From a bacterium (GTDB lineage Bacteria; Zhuqueibacterota; QNDG01; JAFGCO01), in contig JAFGCO010000044.1 of the NCBI GenBank assembly GCA_016932575.1, positions 20,980 through 84,979 on the forward strand: a stretch of 64,000 nucleotides of DNA, in the 5' to 3' direction. Of this stretch, positions 17,993 through 27,279 are shown in pieces (position 1 is the stretch's first letter; every line of letters begins with the position of its first letter). A program made the position numbers and the translations under genes. The notes beneath the pieces were generated by a model, which was not told where the DNA came from, ran no database searches, and was given only the letters and a program-made list of their open reading frames with translations.

Positions 17993-18836
17993 ACTTGAAA
18001 AAATATGTTTTGAATATCGCTCTTTGGTTGCTGAGCAACGTAAGGCATTAACAGATATCAGTTTTTCTATGGATTCGGGTGAGCTGGCAGCAATTGTCGG
18101 TGCCTCTGGATCAGGTAAGACAACGTTGATTCAACAAATCAATGGTTTGCTGCGTCCAACCTCGGGGCATCTTCGGATCGGCGATATTGATCTTGCAGAT
18201 CCCTCTGCAGATTTACAATGGGTTCGAAATCATGTGGGATTGGTTTTTCAATTCCCGGAAATTCAGCTTTTCGAAGAAACTGTTCAGGAAGATGTGGCAT
18301 TTGGTCCCAAAAATCTGAATTGGACGAAATCAAAGGTGGATCAGCAAGTCAAGACGGCTCTGGATCTCGTGGGTTTAGATATTAGACAATTCGGGACTTT
18401 GCATCCGTTTGAGTTGAGCGGAGGTGAAAAACGGCGTGTAGCCATCGCGGGTGTGCTGGCCATGGATCCTCAGGTTTTAATATTGGATGAACCCACTGCG
18501 GGTCTGGACTGGTCCGGGATGCAGAAAATAGAATCCATTATTCGTCAATATCATGATAATGGCCGCACAGTCCTCTTTGTTTCGCATGACATGGATTTGG
18601 TCGCGAGGCTGGCCGAACGCATTCTTGTGTTGCATCGCGGGCAACTCGTTTTTGATGGAACGCGGTCTGCTCTTTTTCAGCAGGAACTGCTGCTGCAGAA
18701 AGCAGGTCTTGAGATGCCCTGTATTGTACAGGCAATGAAAACATTAAAGAAAAAGGGAATCCGGATTCAGTCGGATGTCTTTTCTTTAACCGAAGCACGG
18801 GCAGAAATTGAACGGTATTATCTTGGGTCCAAATAA
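17973..18836 (+). CDS. Energy-coupling factor (ECF) transporter ATPase, EcfA2-like
   Basis: 287 aa from ATG 17973, overlapping the preceding ATPase gene by 20 bp. ABC motifs: Walker A GASGSGKTT, Q-loop LVFQFPEIQLFEETV (the FPE form typical of EcfA2), signature ELSGGEKRRVAIA, Walker B VLILDEPTAGLD, H-loop FVSHDMDL. It should form the heterodimeric motor with the upstream ATPase. The operon probably ends here, because AAACCGGTTT followed by a T-rich tract lies about 35 bp past the stop, a weak terminator candidate. Confidence 0.88.
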   Translation: MFSVQIELEKICFEYRSLVAEQRKALTDISFSMDSGELAAIVGASGSGKTTLIQQINGLLRPTSGHLRIGDIDLADPSADLQWVRNHVGLVFQFPEIQLFEETVQEDVAFGPKNLNWTKSKVDQQVKTALDLVGLDIRQFGTLHPFELSGGEKRRVAIAGVLAMDPQVLILDEPTAGLDWSGMQKIESIIRQYHDNGRTVLFVSHDMDLVARLAERILVLHRGQLVFDGTRSALFQQELLLQKAGLEMPCIVQAMKTLKKKGIRIQSDVFSLTEARAEIERYYLGSK

Positions 18837-18914
18837 ATATTTGGTATTACACTGGTTCCTATTTTTAAACCGGTTTATTTTTTTATAATCCCTGTTTCTT
18901 TTCAGGAGGATTTT

Positions 18915-21359
18915 ATGCGTTCCTATTGTGCGTTCTTTTTACTTTTTTCAGGTGCCCTGTTTTCTGTTTTGGGCAAACCTATCCTTCAGTTACAGGAAGA
19001 TGGTACATTTCAACAGCATGGCCTGTCTGTACTTGTTTTTAATAATGCCTATCCCATCGGGCATCAAGGGGGTATTGAGATTATTCAGCATGACCGGCGG
19101 GTGGCAACCAATGGAAATGTATGGCTGGAACCCACACCCGGTCAGTGGGATGCTGTGGCTGAAAACAGCGATCCTGTTCTCGATATTTCAAAAAACTGCA
19201 TTACAGTGGCTGGCGAGCATAAGGAAGCTGAAATAAAATATACTCTGCGGGTTGAGGCCCAAAATTCGCAAATTCAAATCCGGCTCGATCTGAACGGCCC
19301 GTTACCCGAGGCATGGAATGGTAAAGCAGGATTCCAGATGGAGTTGTTTCCTGGTTTGCTGTTCGGGCAATCGTGGCATATGGACGGTCAGTCAGGAATT
19401 TTTCCTTGTCAGGCCAACGGGCCCGTGACCAGGTATGGAGAATCGGTTGTGCCGCAACCGCTTGCCGAGGGAAAAATGCTGACGATCGCTTCTGAAAATC
19501 CTGAGTGCCGAATGACCATAGAATGTCCAAACGGTTCTCTGCAACTGATCGACGGCCGAATTCCCGATGACAACGGCTGGTTTGTAGTAAGAAGCCTGAT
19601 TCCGTTCAATCGAAGCAAAAACGCTGTTTCATGGATTATTTGTCCGCATGTCATCGAGGGTTGGCTGAGCCAGCCTAAAATTTTACATTCCCAAGTGGGG
19701 TACCACCCGAATCAATCGAAACGTATTCTTTTCGAGCTGGATAAAAACGATCCGGGTGAAACACTGGCAGTGCTCACGAGAGTGAATCCTGATGGTACAG
19801 AAACCATTGTCCGTTCTGATCTCCCGGTTTTATGGGGAAATTACCTTCGGTATCAGTACCGTGTTCTGGATATCACCGATATCATCCAAACCGGTATTTA
19901 CAGAGTGCAGTATGGTGCAGAAACATCATCCCTGTTTCGAATTCATCCGAAGGTTTATCAAAGGGATGTATGGCAGCCAACCCTGGAAACGTTTTTCCCG
20001 GTACAGATGTGCCATATGCGTGTGCGGGATAGGTTCAGAATCTGGCATGACGCTTGTCACATGGACGATGCTTTACAGGCGCCTGTGGATCATCAGCATT
20101 TTGACGGCTACCGTCAGGGCAGCACCGCAGACACCCCGTTTGATCCTGGAGAACATATTCCTGGCTTGAACCAGGGGGGGTGGCATGATGCCGGGGATTA
20201 CGATTTGGCTGCCGGATCACAAATTAATACTGTCATGATGCTTGCATTGATCAGGGAACAATTTTATGTGAATACCGATCAAACCCTGATAGACCATAAA
20301 CGGCGGATGGTTGTGATGCATCAGCCGGACGGCATGCCGGATATTGTGCAGCAAATCAAACAGGGCGTTTTGCAAATATTATCTGGTTTTCAAGCGGCCG
20401 GTCACTGTTTTCCCGGAATTATTGCCGCGACCATTACACAGTATGTGCATTTGGGTGAGAGTGCTGCGATGACAGACAATCGTATTTTTACTGGGGGAGC
20501 CCTGAAAAAGCTGCCCGGTTGGCTGCCGGGCACCATGGATGACCGATGGGTGTTTACCAATCGGTCCACGGCTTTAAATTTTGCAGCCGCCCGGGCACTG
20601 GCTGCAGCCAGCCGCGTGCTTCGTGTGGTTGACGATTCGCTGGCGACTGTATGTCTTGAGACGGCATTGCAAACATGGGCGGAAGAAGTCACCCGGGAGC
20701 CGGTTGAACATCGAAGTGCCTATGTGCCCAGAAATTACCAGGCAGAAGAGATACTGGCTACCATCGAGCTTTTTCTGACGACGCAGGATAAGGCCTTTTT
20801 ATTGCATCTGAAAGATCGGATCCCGATTATTGAAGAACAGATAAAATATGTCGGCTGGTCGCTGTGCCGGTTGCTTCCATTTATTGAAGATCAGGATTTA
20901 CATAAACGAATATGCCAGTTCATCCTTCAGCTTCCTGATCCGGATCTGACCGACAGTCCCTTTGGCGTGACCGGACGATTTTATATTTGGGGTGTTGCCT
21001 GGCAGATTCAGCAGCAGGCAGTGGGACAATATTTTCTGCATCAGGCTTTTCCTGACAGGTTCAGTGTTGATTTTATTTACAATGCAGTCCATTATGTGCT
21101 CGGTTGTCACCCGGCATCAAGCACATCGCTGGTGTCCGGTGTTGGCAGTCATTCGTTGACCACTGCCTATGGGGTCAATCGTGCGGACTGGTCTTACATT
21201 CCCGGCGGTTCGGTTTCTGGACCGGCATTGATACGTCCAGATTTTCCTGAGTTGAAAGAACCATGGCCTTTTCTCTGGCAGCAGACCGAATATGTCATGG
21301 GGGGTGCCGCGTCATATATCTTCTGCGTGCTGGCAGCAGATCAACTGCTGAATATGTGA
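18915..21359 (+). CDS. Secreted glycoside hydrolase family 9
   Basis: 814 aa with CAGGAGG before ATG 18915 and a signal peptide (1-20). A long N-terminal beta-rich region (~21-250), an Ig-like CelD_N module (~255-340, HSQVGYHPNQSKRILF), then the (alpha/alpha)6 GH9 catalytic domain (~345-814). The nucleophile/base motif is NQGGWHDAGDYDLAAGS. Near the C-terminus LGCHPASSTSLVSG leads to WQQTEYVMGGAASYIF, where the glutamate matches the family proton donor. GH9 enzymes cleave beta-1,4 glucans or related glycans. There is no T9SS C-terminal domain, so it may be periplasmic or exported by another route. Confidence 0.88.
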   Translation: MRSYCAFFLLFSGALFSVLGKPILQLQEDGTFQQHGLSVLVFNNAYPIGHQGGIEIIQHDRRVATNGNVWLEPTPGQWDAVAENSDPVLDISKNCITVAGEHKEAEIKYTLRVEAQNSQIQIRLDLNGPLPEAWNGKAGFQMELFPGLLFGQSWHMDGQSGIFPCQANGPVTRYGESVVPQPLAEGKMLTIASENPECRMTIECPNGSLQLIDGRIPDDNGWFVVRSLIPFNRSKNAVSWIICPHVIEGWLSQPKILHSQVGYHPNQSKRILFELDKNDPGETLAVLTRVNPDGTETIVRSDLPVLWGNYLRYQYRVLDITDIIQTGIYRVQYGAETSSLFRIHPKVYQRDVWQPTLETFFPVQMCHMRVRDRFRIWHDACHMDDALQAPVDHQHFDGYRQGSTADTPFDPGEHIPGLNQGGWHDAGDYDLAAGSQINTVMMLALIREQFYVNTDQTLIDHKRRMVVMHQPDGMPDIVQQIKQGVLQILSGFQAAGHCFPGIIAATITQYVHLGESAAMTDNRIFTGGALKKLPGWLPGTMDDRWVFTNRSTALNFAAARALAAASRVLRVVDDSLATVCLETALQTWAEEVTREPVEHRSAYVPRNYQAEEILATIELFLTTQDKAFLLHLKDRIPIIEEQIKYVGWSLCRLLPFIEDQDLHKRICQFILQLPDPDLTDSPFGVTGRFYIWGVAWQIQQQAVGQYFLHQAFPDRFSVDFIYNAVHYVLGCHPASSTSLVSGVGSHSLTTAYGVNRADWSYIPGGSVSGPALIRPDFPELKEPWPFLWQQTEYVMGGAASYIFCVLAADQLLNM

Positions 21360-21400
21360 GTATCTTTTCACATGACATTCATCATCAAGGGAGCGGCTTC

Positions 21401-22990
21401 ATGAAATTTATTCACAACCTCTGTTTGTTTCTGATAATCGTTATACAAGTTTTTGCTTCAGATTCATCGGACCGGGAAGACGGCCGGCCTGACGGATGCA
21501 CTACAATTACAGTGGGTAAGGATGCATCCGAGGATGGTTCGGTGATGACTTCTCATACCTGTGACAGCCATCGTACCCGTTCCTGGCTGGATATTAAACC
21601 GGCCCGGAAACACTCCAAAGAGAGCCTGGCTGTCATTAGAAAAAGGGAATTGGATGATTCACGGGCAATGCCTGCTTACAAACATACGCCGGTCGGCGAG
21701 ATGGCACAGGTGCCTTTAACCCATGGATTTATTAATACTGCATATCCCTGTATGAACGATCATCAGCTGGCTGTTGGAGAATCCACTTTTGGCGGACGGG
21801 AGATTCTGCAGTCGGATTCCGGCTGGATCGATTGTCAGGCGCTGGTTCGGTTAATGATGGAGCGATGTGTGACAGCGCGACAGGCGATTCGTCTGGCTGA
21901 TTCGCTGACCTTAAGATACGGCTGGATTGACGAAGGAGAATGCCTGACGATTGCCGATAAAAAGGAAGTGTGGCATTTTGAGATTGTAGGGCCGGGGAAA
22001 GGGAAGAAAGGTGCAGTTTGGGCTGCTCAGCGGGTGCCGGATGGTCATGTGTCCGTGAATGCCAATGCGAGTCGGATTCGTCAGGTGGATTTATTCAAAA
22101 AGGATTTTTTCATGGCTTCTCAAAATCTGACGCAGGTTGCTCAGGACAGCGGATGGTGGTCGCCGGATGAAGGACCGTTTGAATTTTGTTACGCATATGA
22201 TCCCGAAGGCCGATTATCACTGGCAGCTCGCCGCCGGGAATGGCGTGTGTTTGATTTGGTATCTCCATCTCTTCATCTGCATCCGGAATCTGAGAATTAT
22301 CCTTTTTCTGTCAAACCGGATACACTGGTAACGCTTTCCAAACTCATGCATATTTTTCAGGATTATTATGAGAACACACCCTACAATTTTATTAAAGACA
22401 TTACTGTGGCGGATGATAGTGGACGCGTTGTTATTTCACCACTGGCCAATCCTTTTATGCCGTATGATATGAACAAGATTTTTAAAATAAACGGAGGGTG
22501 GGGATGGCGAGGCGAACGGACCATTGCCAGGTGGTATACTATGTATGCAACCATCACGCAGTCCCGCGCCTGGATGCCGGATGCTGTAGGCGGGCTTGTC
22601 TGGCTGGCATTTGATAATGTGGCATCATCTGTATATGTGCCACTTTACTGCGGTATCACAGATGTGGCTCTGCCGTATAAAACACCGGGTCGCGTCCACG
22701 GGTACAACAGAAAATCCGCATGGTGGGCTTTTAACCGGCTGGGAACATTAAGTGCTCAGCGTTGGGGTGATATGCGTCATGATGTTCGATCGGTTTGGGA
22801 TTCGCTTCAGGAGACGTTTTTAGTCAATCAGCCGGATATTGAGAAAAGGGCCTGTCGATTATATAAAAAAGATCCCAATAACGCCCGTCAATATTTAACT
22901 CAATATAGTATTCGATGGGGAAATGAAGTTGTTGAAAAAGCATTACAGATCGGTGATTCACTCTGGACAAAGTATGATGAGAAATTTTGA
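21401..22990 (+). CDS. Exported dipeptidase, peptidase family C69
   Basis: 529 aa from ATG 21401 (AAGGGAG upstream); a longer open frame begins inside the GH9 gene and is not used. A signal peptide is followed by the Ntn-hydrolase N-terminus PDGCTTITVGKDASEDGS, where the cysteine at about residue 28 should become the N-terminal nucleophile after processing. Further C69/PepD features are MNDHQLAVGESTFGGRE, GWIDEGECLTIADKKEVW and ASRIRQVD. The protein likely degrades dipeptides outside the cytoplasm. It follows the GH9 gene by 41 bp and may be co-transcribed with it. Confidence 0.88.
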   Translation: MKFIHNLCLFLIIVIQVFASDSSDREDGRPDGCTTITVGKDASEDGSVMTSHTCDSHRTRSWLDIKPARKHSKESLAVIRKRELDDSRAMPAYKHTPVGEMAQVPLTHGFINTAYPCMNDHQLAVGESTFGGREILQSDSGWIDCQALVRLMMERCVTARQAIRLADSLTLRYGWIDEGECLTIADKKEVWHFEIVGPGKGKKGAVWAAQRVPDGHVSVNANASRIRQVDLFKKDFFMASQNLTQVAQDSGWWSPDEGPFEFCYAYDPEGRLSLAARRREWRVFDLVSPSLHLHPESENYPFSVKPDTLVTLSKLMHIFQDYYENTPYNFIKDITVADDSGRVVISPLANPFMPYDMNKIFKINGGWGWRGERTIARWYTMYATITQSRAWMPDAVGGLVWLAFDNVASSVYVPLYCGITDVALPYKTPGRVHGYNRKSAWWAFNRLGTLSAQRWGDMRHDVRSVWDSLQETFLVNQPDIEKRACRLYKKDPNNARQYLTQYSIRWGNEVVEKALQIGDSLWTKYDEKF

Positions 22991-23197
22991 TCAGTTTTTC
23001 TTTTCAGTATTATCGTTGTTTTGATATTTGAATTCAGGTTCTAAAATGTAGATGGAAAAACATTTGGCGCAATAAATCGTTTGAGGTCGGGATGAAGGAA
23101 GAATGTTTTGTTCACATTTGCATTTTGGACAGGTTACGATCCGCAGATTAGGCTTTTCGGGATGTTTTCTTGATTTTGTAATAAAAATCGAAAACAT
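22991..23197 (-). CDS. Small zinc-ribbon protein
   Basis: 68 aa on the minus strand, with AGAGGCG upstream of its ATG. Two CxxC pairs, TCPKCKCEQ and YCAKC, are about 20 residues apart and make a zinc ribbon like those of MJ0042-type motifs. The rest is basic. The stop codon abuts the stop of the C69 dipeptidase gene, so the two genes converge with no spacer. Function unknown. Confidence 0.6.
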   Translation of the reverse strand: MFSIFITKSRKHPEKPNLRIVTCPKCKCEQNILPSSRPQTIYCAKCFSIYILEPEFKYQNNDNTEKKN

Positions 23198-23511
23198 AAT
23201 ACGCCTCTACGCAAAATTTTTCGATTTTATAGTGAAGTTTAATCAATCAATTTAGTAATGTCAAGTAGTTTTTGTAATTATCATCAAATAGAATAAAAGT
23301 GACGCAACAGCCAGAGTACGCCTGCTATTTTCTATCAGGGACAATTTGCTTGACATTTTTCAAGGAAAATCTTAAATTGAATTTAATATTATTATCGTTT
23401 AATTCCTTGTCAAACCAGAGGACGCGTGTTTATTTATTTTTGCCCGAAATTGTCAGCAATACACAAATCCGTCTGTTTTGCAGGTTATTCATTTGTGGCT
23501 GAGGAGGCATC
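23198..23511. other. Intergenic region with one promoter
   Basis: No gene is supported. It holds the upstream region of the minus-strand zinc-ribbon gene and, on the plus strand, a strong promoter (23350-23378) for the next small gene. A 67-codon open frame at 23299-23502 lacks a ribosome site and spans that promoter. Confidence 0.6.
23350..23378 (+). promoter_or_regulatory. Promoter of the 61-aa zinc-ribbon gene
   Basis: TTGACA (23350-23355), a 17-nt spacer and TAAATT (23373-23378); the same hexamers and spacing appear upstream of cas3. The predicted start near 23385 leaves a ~125-nt leader. Confidence 0.6.
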
Positions 23512-23697
23512 ATGGCCCATATTGTTTTCCAGGAGATGATTGTTTCGTGTGAAGCCTGCAATACAGTGAAAAAATTTTCGGTAAAAACTGAAAAAGAATG
23601 TGAAAATATTTTTAAAAAATATCATTGCCCGAATGGATGTGGTCGGAATATGTACAGTTATTTTTCCGTAGGCCGCCTAAAACCGGATAATGAGTAA
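23512..23697 (+). CDS. Small zinc-binding protein
   Basis: 61 aa with a very strong GAGGAGG site before ATG 23512 and its own promoter. It contains CEAC (~14-17) and CPNGCG (~39-44), four cysteines that could bind one zinc. Otherwise it is hydrophilic and of unknown function. It is the second tiny cysteine-pair protein within 700 bp, on the opposite strand from the first, and they are not clear paralogues. Confidence 0.72.
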   Translation: MAHIVFQEMIVSCEACNTVKKFSVKTEKECENIFKKYHCPNGCGRNMYSYFSVGRLKPDNE

Positions 23698-23806
23698 TCC
23701 ATTTAAAAATTTTAGGATTTGATTTCAAAGGTTAATTTTTGTTCTATATGTGTTGTTTATTTTTGTCATTTGTCTGAGTAAGGTGAAGCAGATTATTATT
23801 TTCATC

Positions 23807-23834
23807 TTGACAATTAATGATATTTTATTATATT
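23807..23834 (+). promoter_or_regulatory. Promoter of the tRNA cluster
   Basis: TTGACA (23807-23812), a 16-nt spacer and TATATT (23829-23834), about 135 bp upstream of the first tRNA. It is the only convincing promoter between the zinc-protein gene and the tRNAs. Confidence 0.55.
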
Positions 23835-23970
23835 TATGATTCGTCTGATCATTATTATTTTATTGCTGGTCGGATATTTGTTCTTTCATAGACATACGCA
23901 AAAAACAGACAGATTGCTTCGTCTGAAAAGAGAAAAAATTTTGCGGCGATTAAGACGAGAGGATGATTAA

Positions 23971-24043
23971 GCGGGAATAGCTCAGTTGGTAGAGCATCAC
24001 GTTGCCAACGTGAATGTCGCGGGTTCGAGTCCCGTTTCCCGCT
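23971..24043 (+). tRNA. tRNA-Gly (GCC anticodon)
   Basis: 73 nt. Acceptor stem GCGGGAA/TTCCCGC, D-arm with AGCTCAGTTGGTAGAGC, anticodon GCC in the loop flanked by CACGT/ACGTG, T-loop GGTTCGAGTCC. The 3' CCA is not encoded. Confidence 0.95.
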
Positions 24044-24046
24044 CAG

Positions 24047-24119
24047 GGCGGCGTAGCCAAGTGGCTAAGGCAGAGGTCTGCAAAACCTTTATTCAGCGGT
24101 TCAAATCCGCTCGCCGCCT
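24047..24119 (+). tRNA. tRNA-Cys (GCA anticodon)
   Basis: 73 nt. Acceptor stem GGCGGCG/CGCCGCC, D-arm TAGCCAAGTGGCTAAGGCA, anticodon GCA within TCTGCAAAA, T-loop GGTTCAAATCC, discriminator T as expected for tRNA-Cys. It starts 3 nt after tRNA-Gly. CCA is not encoded. Confidence 0.95.
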
Positions 24120-24128
24120 CTAAGTGAT

Positions 24129-24214
24129 GCCGGGGTGGCGGAATTGGTAGACGCAAGGGACTTAAAATCCCTCGTCCATTTATGGACGTGCCGGTTCGAT
24201 TCCGGCTCCCGGTA
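24129..24214 (+). tRNA. tRNA-Leu (TAA anticodon)
   Basis: 86 nt class II tRNA. Acceptor GCCGGGG/TCCCGGT, anticodon TAA in CTTAAAA, long variable arm CGTCCATTTATGGACG, T-loop GGTTCGATTCC. It reads UUA. CCA is not encoded. Confidence 0.95.
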
Positions 24215-24248
24215 CTTCGAATTTTTTATTATTATTCTGATATTTATT

Positions 24249-24271
24249 GCCCACCGGGAGGTGGGCTTTTT
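24249..24271 (+). terminator. Terminator of the tRNA cluster
   Basis: GCCCACC (24249-24255) pairs with GGTGGGC (24260-24266), loop GGGA, followed by five T residues. Confidence 0.85.
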
Positions 24272-24291
24272 CATATGGAAATGAGGTTTAA

Positions 24292-24969
24292 TTGTATCCC
24301 GGAATTATTTTTGATATGGATGGTGTTATTATTGACAGTGAGCCGATTCACCATCGGGCAGAACGGATTTTATTATCCAATTACGGTGTTTCTGTTACTG
24401 ATAAAGAATTGCATGTATTTACGGGCAAAGATGCTTCTCAATTGCTGAAAGGATTTATTAAACAATATCGTCTGTCTGTTGAATTTACCACTTTCTATCT
24501 ACAGCATCAGACAAATCTTGAACATGTTTTCAAGACATCAGAAATTCCCGGTACGGACGCTGTTCCGTTGATCCGGGAAATTCATCGCAGAAACATACCG
24601 CTGGCATTGGCTTCGAGCAGTCACCGAAAACTTATTCAATTGGTTCTGGATCGTTTGAACATGGCTGATTATTTTCAGGTCATTATCGGCGGAGATGAGG
24701 TTCAGCGAGGAAAACCCTATCCGGATATTTATATTGAAGCGGCCGAAAGATTGAAAAGAGCACCGGGATTGTGCATTGCGATTGAAGATTCAAAAAACGG
24801 TGTGCAGTCCGCAAAAGATGCAGGCTGCTTTTGTGTGGGATATATCAATCCAAACAGCGGGAACCAGGATTTAAGACGGGCGGACAAAATTGTCCGTCAT
24901 TTTTCGGATCTTAACATTGAGGCGCTATTGGAATGTGTGAAACCCCGTGAATCCATGTATATCCGTTAA
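24292..24969 (+). CDS. HAD-superfamily phosphatase / beta-phosphoglucomutase-like
   Basis: 225 aa starting at TTG 24292. An in-frame stop lies immediately upstream, and GAGG sits 6 nt before, so the TTG start is well supported. Motif I is FDMDGVIIDSEP at residues 7-18 (nucleophile and acid aspartates), motif II ALASSSH (~100), then the cap region and IGGDEVQRGKPYPDIY and IEDSKNGVQSAKDAG for the catalytic lysine and magnesium-binding aspartate. Subfamily IA with a helical cap: acts on a phosphorylated sugar or similar small molecule. Galactokinase follows 10 bp later, so a sugar-phosphate substrate is plausible. Confidence 0.88.
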   Translation: MYPGIIFDMDGVIIDSEPIHHRAERILLSNYGVSVTDKELHVFTGKDASQLLKGFIKQYRLSVEFTTFYLQHQTNLEHVFKTSEIPGTDAVPLIREIHRRNIPLALASSSHRKLIQLVLDRLNMADYFQVIIGGDEVQRGKPYPDIYIEAAERLKRAPGLCIAIEDSKNGVQSAKDAGCFCVGYINPNSGNQDLRRADKIVRHFSDLNIEALLECVKPRESMYIR

Positions 24970-24979
24970 AGAGATTGAT

Positions 24980-26134
24980 ATGAATCTGCATCAACAATTT
25001 CAATCCATATTCAAAAGAACACCGGTGATTCAGACGAAAGCACCGGGACGGGTGAATCTTATTGGTGAGCATACAGATTACAATGATGGTTTTGTGATGC
25101 CGATTGCTATCCAATATACGGCTTGCATACTTGCTGCACCGAGAAACGATAATGAGGTTCATGTATACTCCGTTGATTTTCAAGAGCGCGCATCCTTTGT
25201 GATCAGCCATCATATTCCATTTGATAAAAAGAATACATGGAGTAATTATCAACGAGGTGTAATGGATCAATTAATCAGGCATGGATATAAACTCCATGGA
25301 GCCGATTGCCTGATTCATGGCGATGTGCCTATCGGTGCCGGCCTGAGTTCATCGGCTGCCATTGAAATGGCTGCGATTGTTGCCTTCAGGTCTCTGAATG
25401 ATCTGGATATTTCAATGGTAGAGATGATACGGCTTTCTCAGGCTGCAGAGAATCAATTCGTGGGTATGAATTGCGGTATTATGGATCAGTTTATTTCAGG
25501 TATGGGCCAAAAAGGCATGGCGTTATTCCTGGATTGCCGAAGTCTGGATTATGAACTGGTGCCTTTTCCAGGAGACACTTATACTGTTGTTATTATGAAT
25601 ACCAGGGTTAAACGGGAATTGACAGGAACGGAATACAATGAGAGACGCAGCCAATGCGAAGAAGGAGTTCAGCTGCTGAAGAAAAAACTGCCCGGTATAC
25701 AAGCGCTTCGTGATGTCTCAATTGCTGATTTTGAAATGCATAAAAACTGTTTGCCGGATATTGTGCGGAAACGGTGCCATCATGTGATTTATGAAAATGA
25801 GCGTGTACGTGCATTCTCAGAAGCTCTGAAAGAAAAGAATACCGAACGTATGGGTCAACTGCTTTTCAAGTCGCATGAAAATTTGAGGGATGATTATGAA
25901 GTGAGCTGTCCGGAACTGGATTTGATGGTAACGCTGGCCATGGAAGTCCCGGGCGTCATTGGGGCGCGGATGACCGGAGCCGGATTCGGGGGTTGTGCTA
26001 TTGCTATAGTTGAGAAGGGTCATGAAAAAGATGTGAGAGAAAAGATTTTCTATGAATATCCTGTCAAAACGGGTATTGAACCCGAAATATATCTTTCAGC
26101 CCCCTCGCAAGGAGCGTCGGTGACAGTGTTGTGA
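24980..26134 (+). CDS. galK: Galactokinase
   Basis: 384 aa from ATG 24980; an in-frame ATG at 24947 lies inside the HAD gene and is not needed. GHMP kinase signatures: galactokinase box APGRVNLIGEHTDYNDG (~20-36), ATP-binding GAGLSSSAAIEMAA (~118), and C-terminal TGAGFGGCAIAIV (~340). Length fits GalK (~380-390). It phosphorylates galactose at C1 for the Leloir pathway. galT and galE are not in the window; the HAD gene upstream is likely in the same transcript. Confidence 0.95.
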   Translation: MNLHQQFQSIFKRTPVIQTKAPGRVNLIGEHTDYNDGFVMPIAIQYTACILAAPRNDNEVHVYSVDFQERASFVISHHIPFDKKNTWSNYQRGVMDQLIRHGYKLHGADCLIHGDVPIGAGLSSSAAIEMAAIVAFRSLNDLDISMVEMIRLSQAAENQFVGMNCGIMDQFISGMGQKGMALFLDCRSLDYELVPFPGDTYTVVIMNTRVKRELTGTEYNERRSQCEEGVQLLKKKLPGIQALRDVSIADFEMHKNCLPDIVRKRCHHVIYENERVRAFSEALKEKNTERMGQLLFKSHENLRDDYEVSCPELDLMVTLAMEVPGVIGARMTGAGFGGCAIAIVEKGHEKDVREKIFYEYPVKTGIEPEIYLSAPSQGASVTVL

Positions 26135-26245
26135 GCGTTTTTATAACAGCTTTGTACTGTATCGACTAGCCCTGACGCGTCTTATTTCAAGAATTCATTG
26201 CCTGTTTATTTTCAGTATTTCAGAATCAAATAAAGGTTTTTTCCC

Positions 26246-27196
26246 ATGAAAATTATCAATATTCCTTTAAAAGAAATCCGTGAGGATTTCTCTTTTTGTT
26301 TTACTTCCCGTAAGGAAAATTTTCAGCTTCACGCATCGGTTTTAAAAAGCGGCGTACGCACACCCTTACACGTTCACCAATTGAAAGGCGGCTATCGTGC
26401 GATATCAGGTTTTAAGCGGATTTGCATCGCGAAAACGCTGGGGATGAAAACCATACCTGCCGAGGTGGTGGATGATTCCAGCCTTCCGGATATTTTTATT
26501 CATGTGATTCATGAACAGGTTGTTCATTATCCCCTGACACTTGTTGAAAAAGCGCGGGCCATTGGGATTTGCGAAGCACTGGGCATGAGCCGGAAAAGGA
26601 TGATCAAGGACATATTACCGATTCTGGATTTACCGGGGCGTCCGGACCTGTTTCAGCAATTAAAGCGCATCCGCAATTATCCAAAATCAGTGCAGCAGTA
26701 TTTTGAGCAATTCGATATTTCCTTGAAGAAATTCTATGTATTTTCAATCCTTAATGCGGAGGCACTGGAGCTCGCGATGCAAATTGCGGGCAGGATAGGA
26801 CTGCGCCCGGTTGAGCTTTCTGAAATCGTTACGCTGATCACCGAGATTGGCAAGCGGGAGTCTCTGTCCTTTAAACAGGTATACAATGATCTTAATCTGG
26901 ACCCTGTTATTGAGGAACCGGAATTGTCACGGAATGCTAAAGTCGATTTGTTAAAAATGAAATTAAAAGAACGTCGGTATCCCCGTTTGCTTGATTGGCA
27001 GCAGCGCCTTGAAGACATGCGAAAATCCATGCTTCTTCCTTCCTGTGTTCATGTATGCTGGGATGCGAATCTTGAGACACCGGGTGTTTTGTTGAAGGCG
27101 ACCTTCCGATCGTCAGCAGATGTTGATAAGACGGCTGAATTTATCCGAAATAAAAAAAACAGGGCGCTATTTGAAAAGATGTTTCAGATTGTATAG
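26246..27196 (+). CDS. ParB/Srx-domain protein of unknown role
   Basis: 316 aa. The first ~95 residues are a ParB-like N-domain (IPLKEIREDFSF, SGVRTPLHVHQLKGGYRAISGFKRICIAKTLG, IPAEVV), followed by a helical region resembling the ParB helix-turn-helix linker (VEKARAIGICEALGMSRKRM) and a C-terminal stretch ending FIRNKKNRALFEKMFQ. There is no ParA beside it, so chromosome segregation is not indicated. An SPL-type radical SAM gene follows after 83 bp on the same strand, so a joint role, perhaps in DNA damage handling, is possible but only by context. Confidence 0.75.
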   Translation: MKIINIPLKEIREDFSFCFTSRKENFQLHASVLKSGVRTPLHVHQLKGGYRAISGFKRICIAKTLGMKTIPAEVVDDSSLPDIFIHVIHEQVVHYPLTLVEKARAIGICEALGMSRKRMIKDILPILDLPGRPDLFQQLKRIRNYPKSVQQYFEQFDISLKKFYVFSILNAEALELAMQIAGRIGLRPVELSEIVTLITEIGKRESLSFKQVYNDLNLDPVIEEPELSRNAKVDLLKMKLKERRYPRLLDWQQRLEDMRKSMLLPSCVHVCWDANLETPGVLLKATFRSSADVDKTAEFIRNKKNRALFEKMFQIV

Positions 27197-27279
27197 ATAA
27201 ATTCAGGGCAGAATCATGACTTGTCGTTTGTATAATTTTTTCATGTGACAGCCGTACCATTCAACAAACAAGTTTGTCC

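Noticed and set aside
23299..23502. 67-codon ORF upstream of the small zinc protein
   Set aside because: It spans a promoter, lacks a Shine-Dalgarno and is compositionally like intergenic DNA.
23836..23970. 44-codon ORF with one hydrophobic helix directly before tRNA-Gly
   Set aside because: Its ATG begins 2 bp after the -10 of a strong promoter and has no ribosome site, so the transcript would start inside it. It is probably the untranslated tRNA leader.
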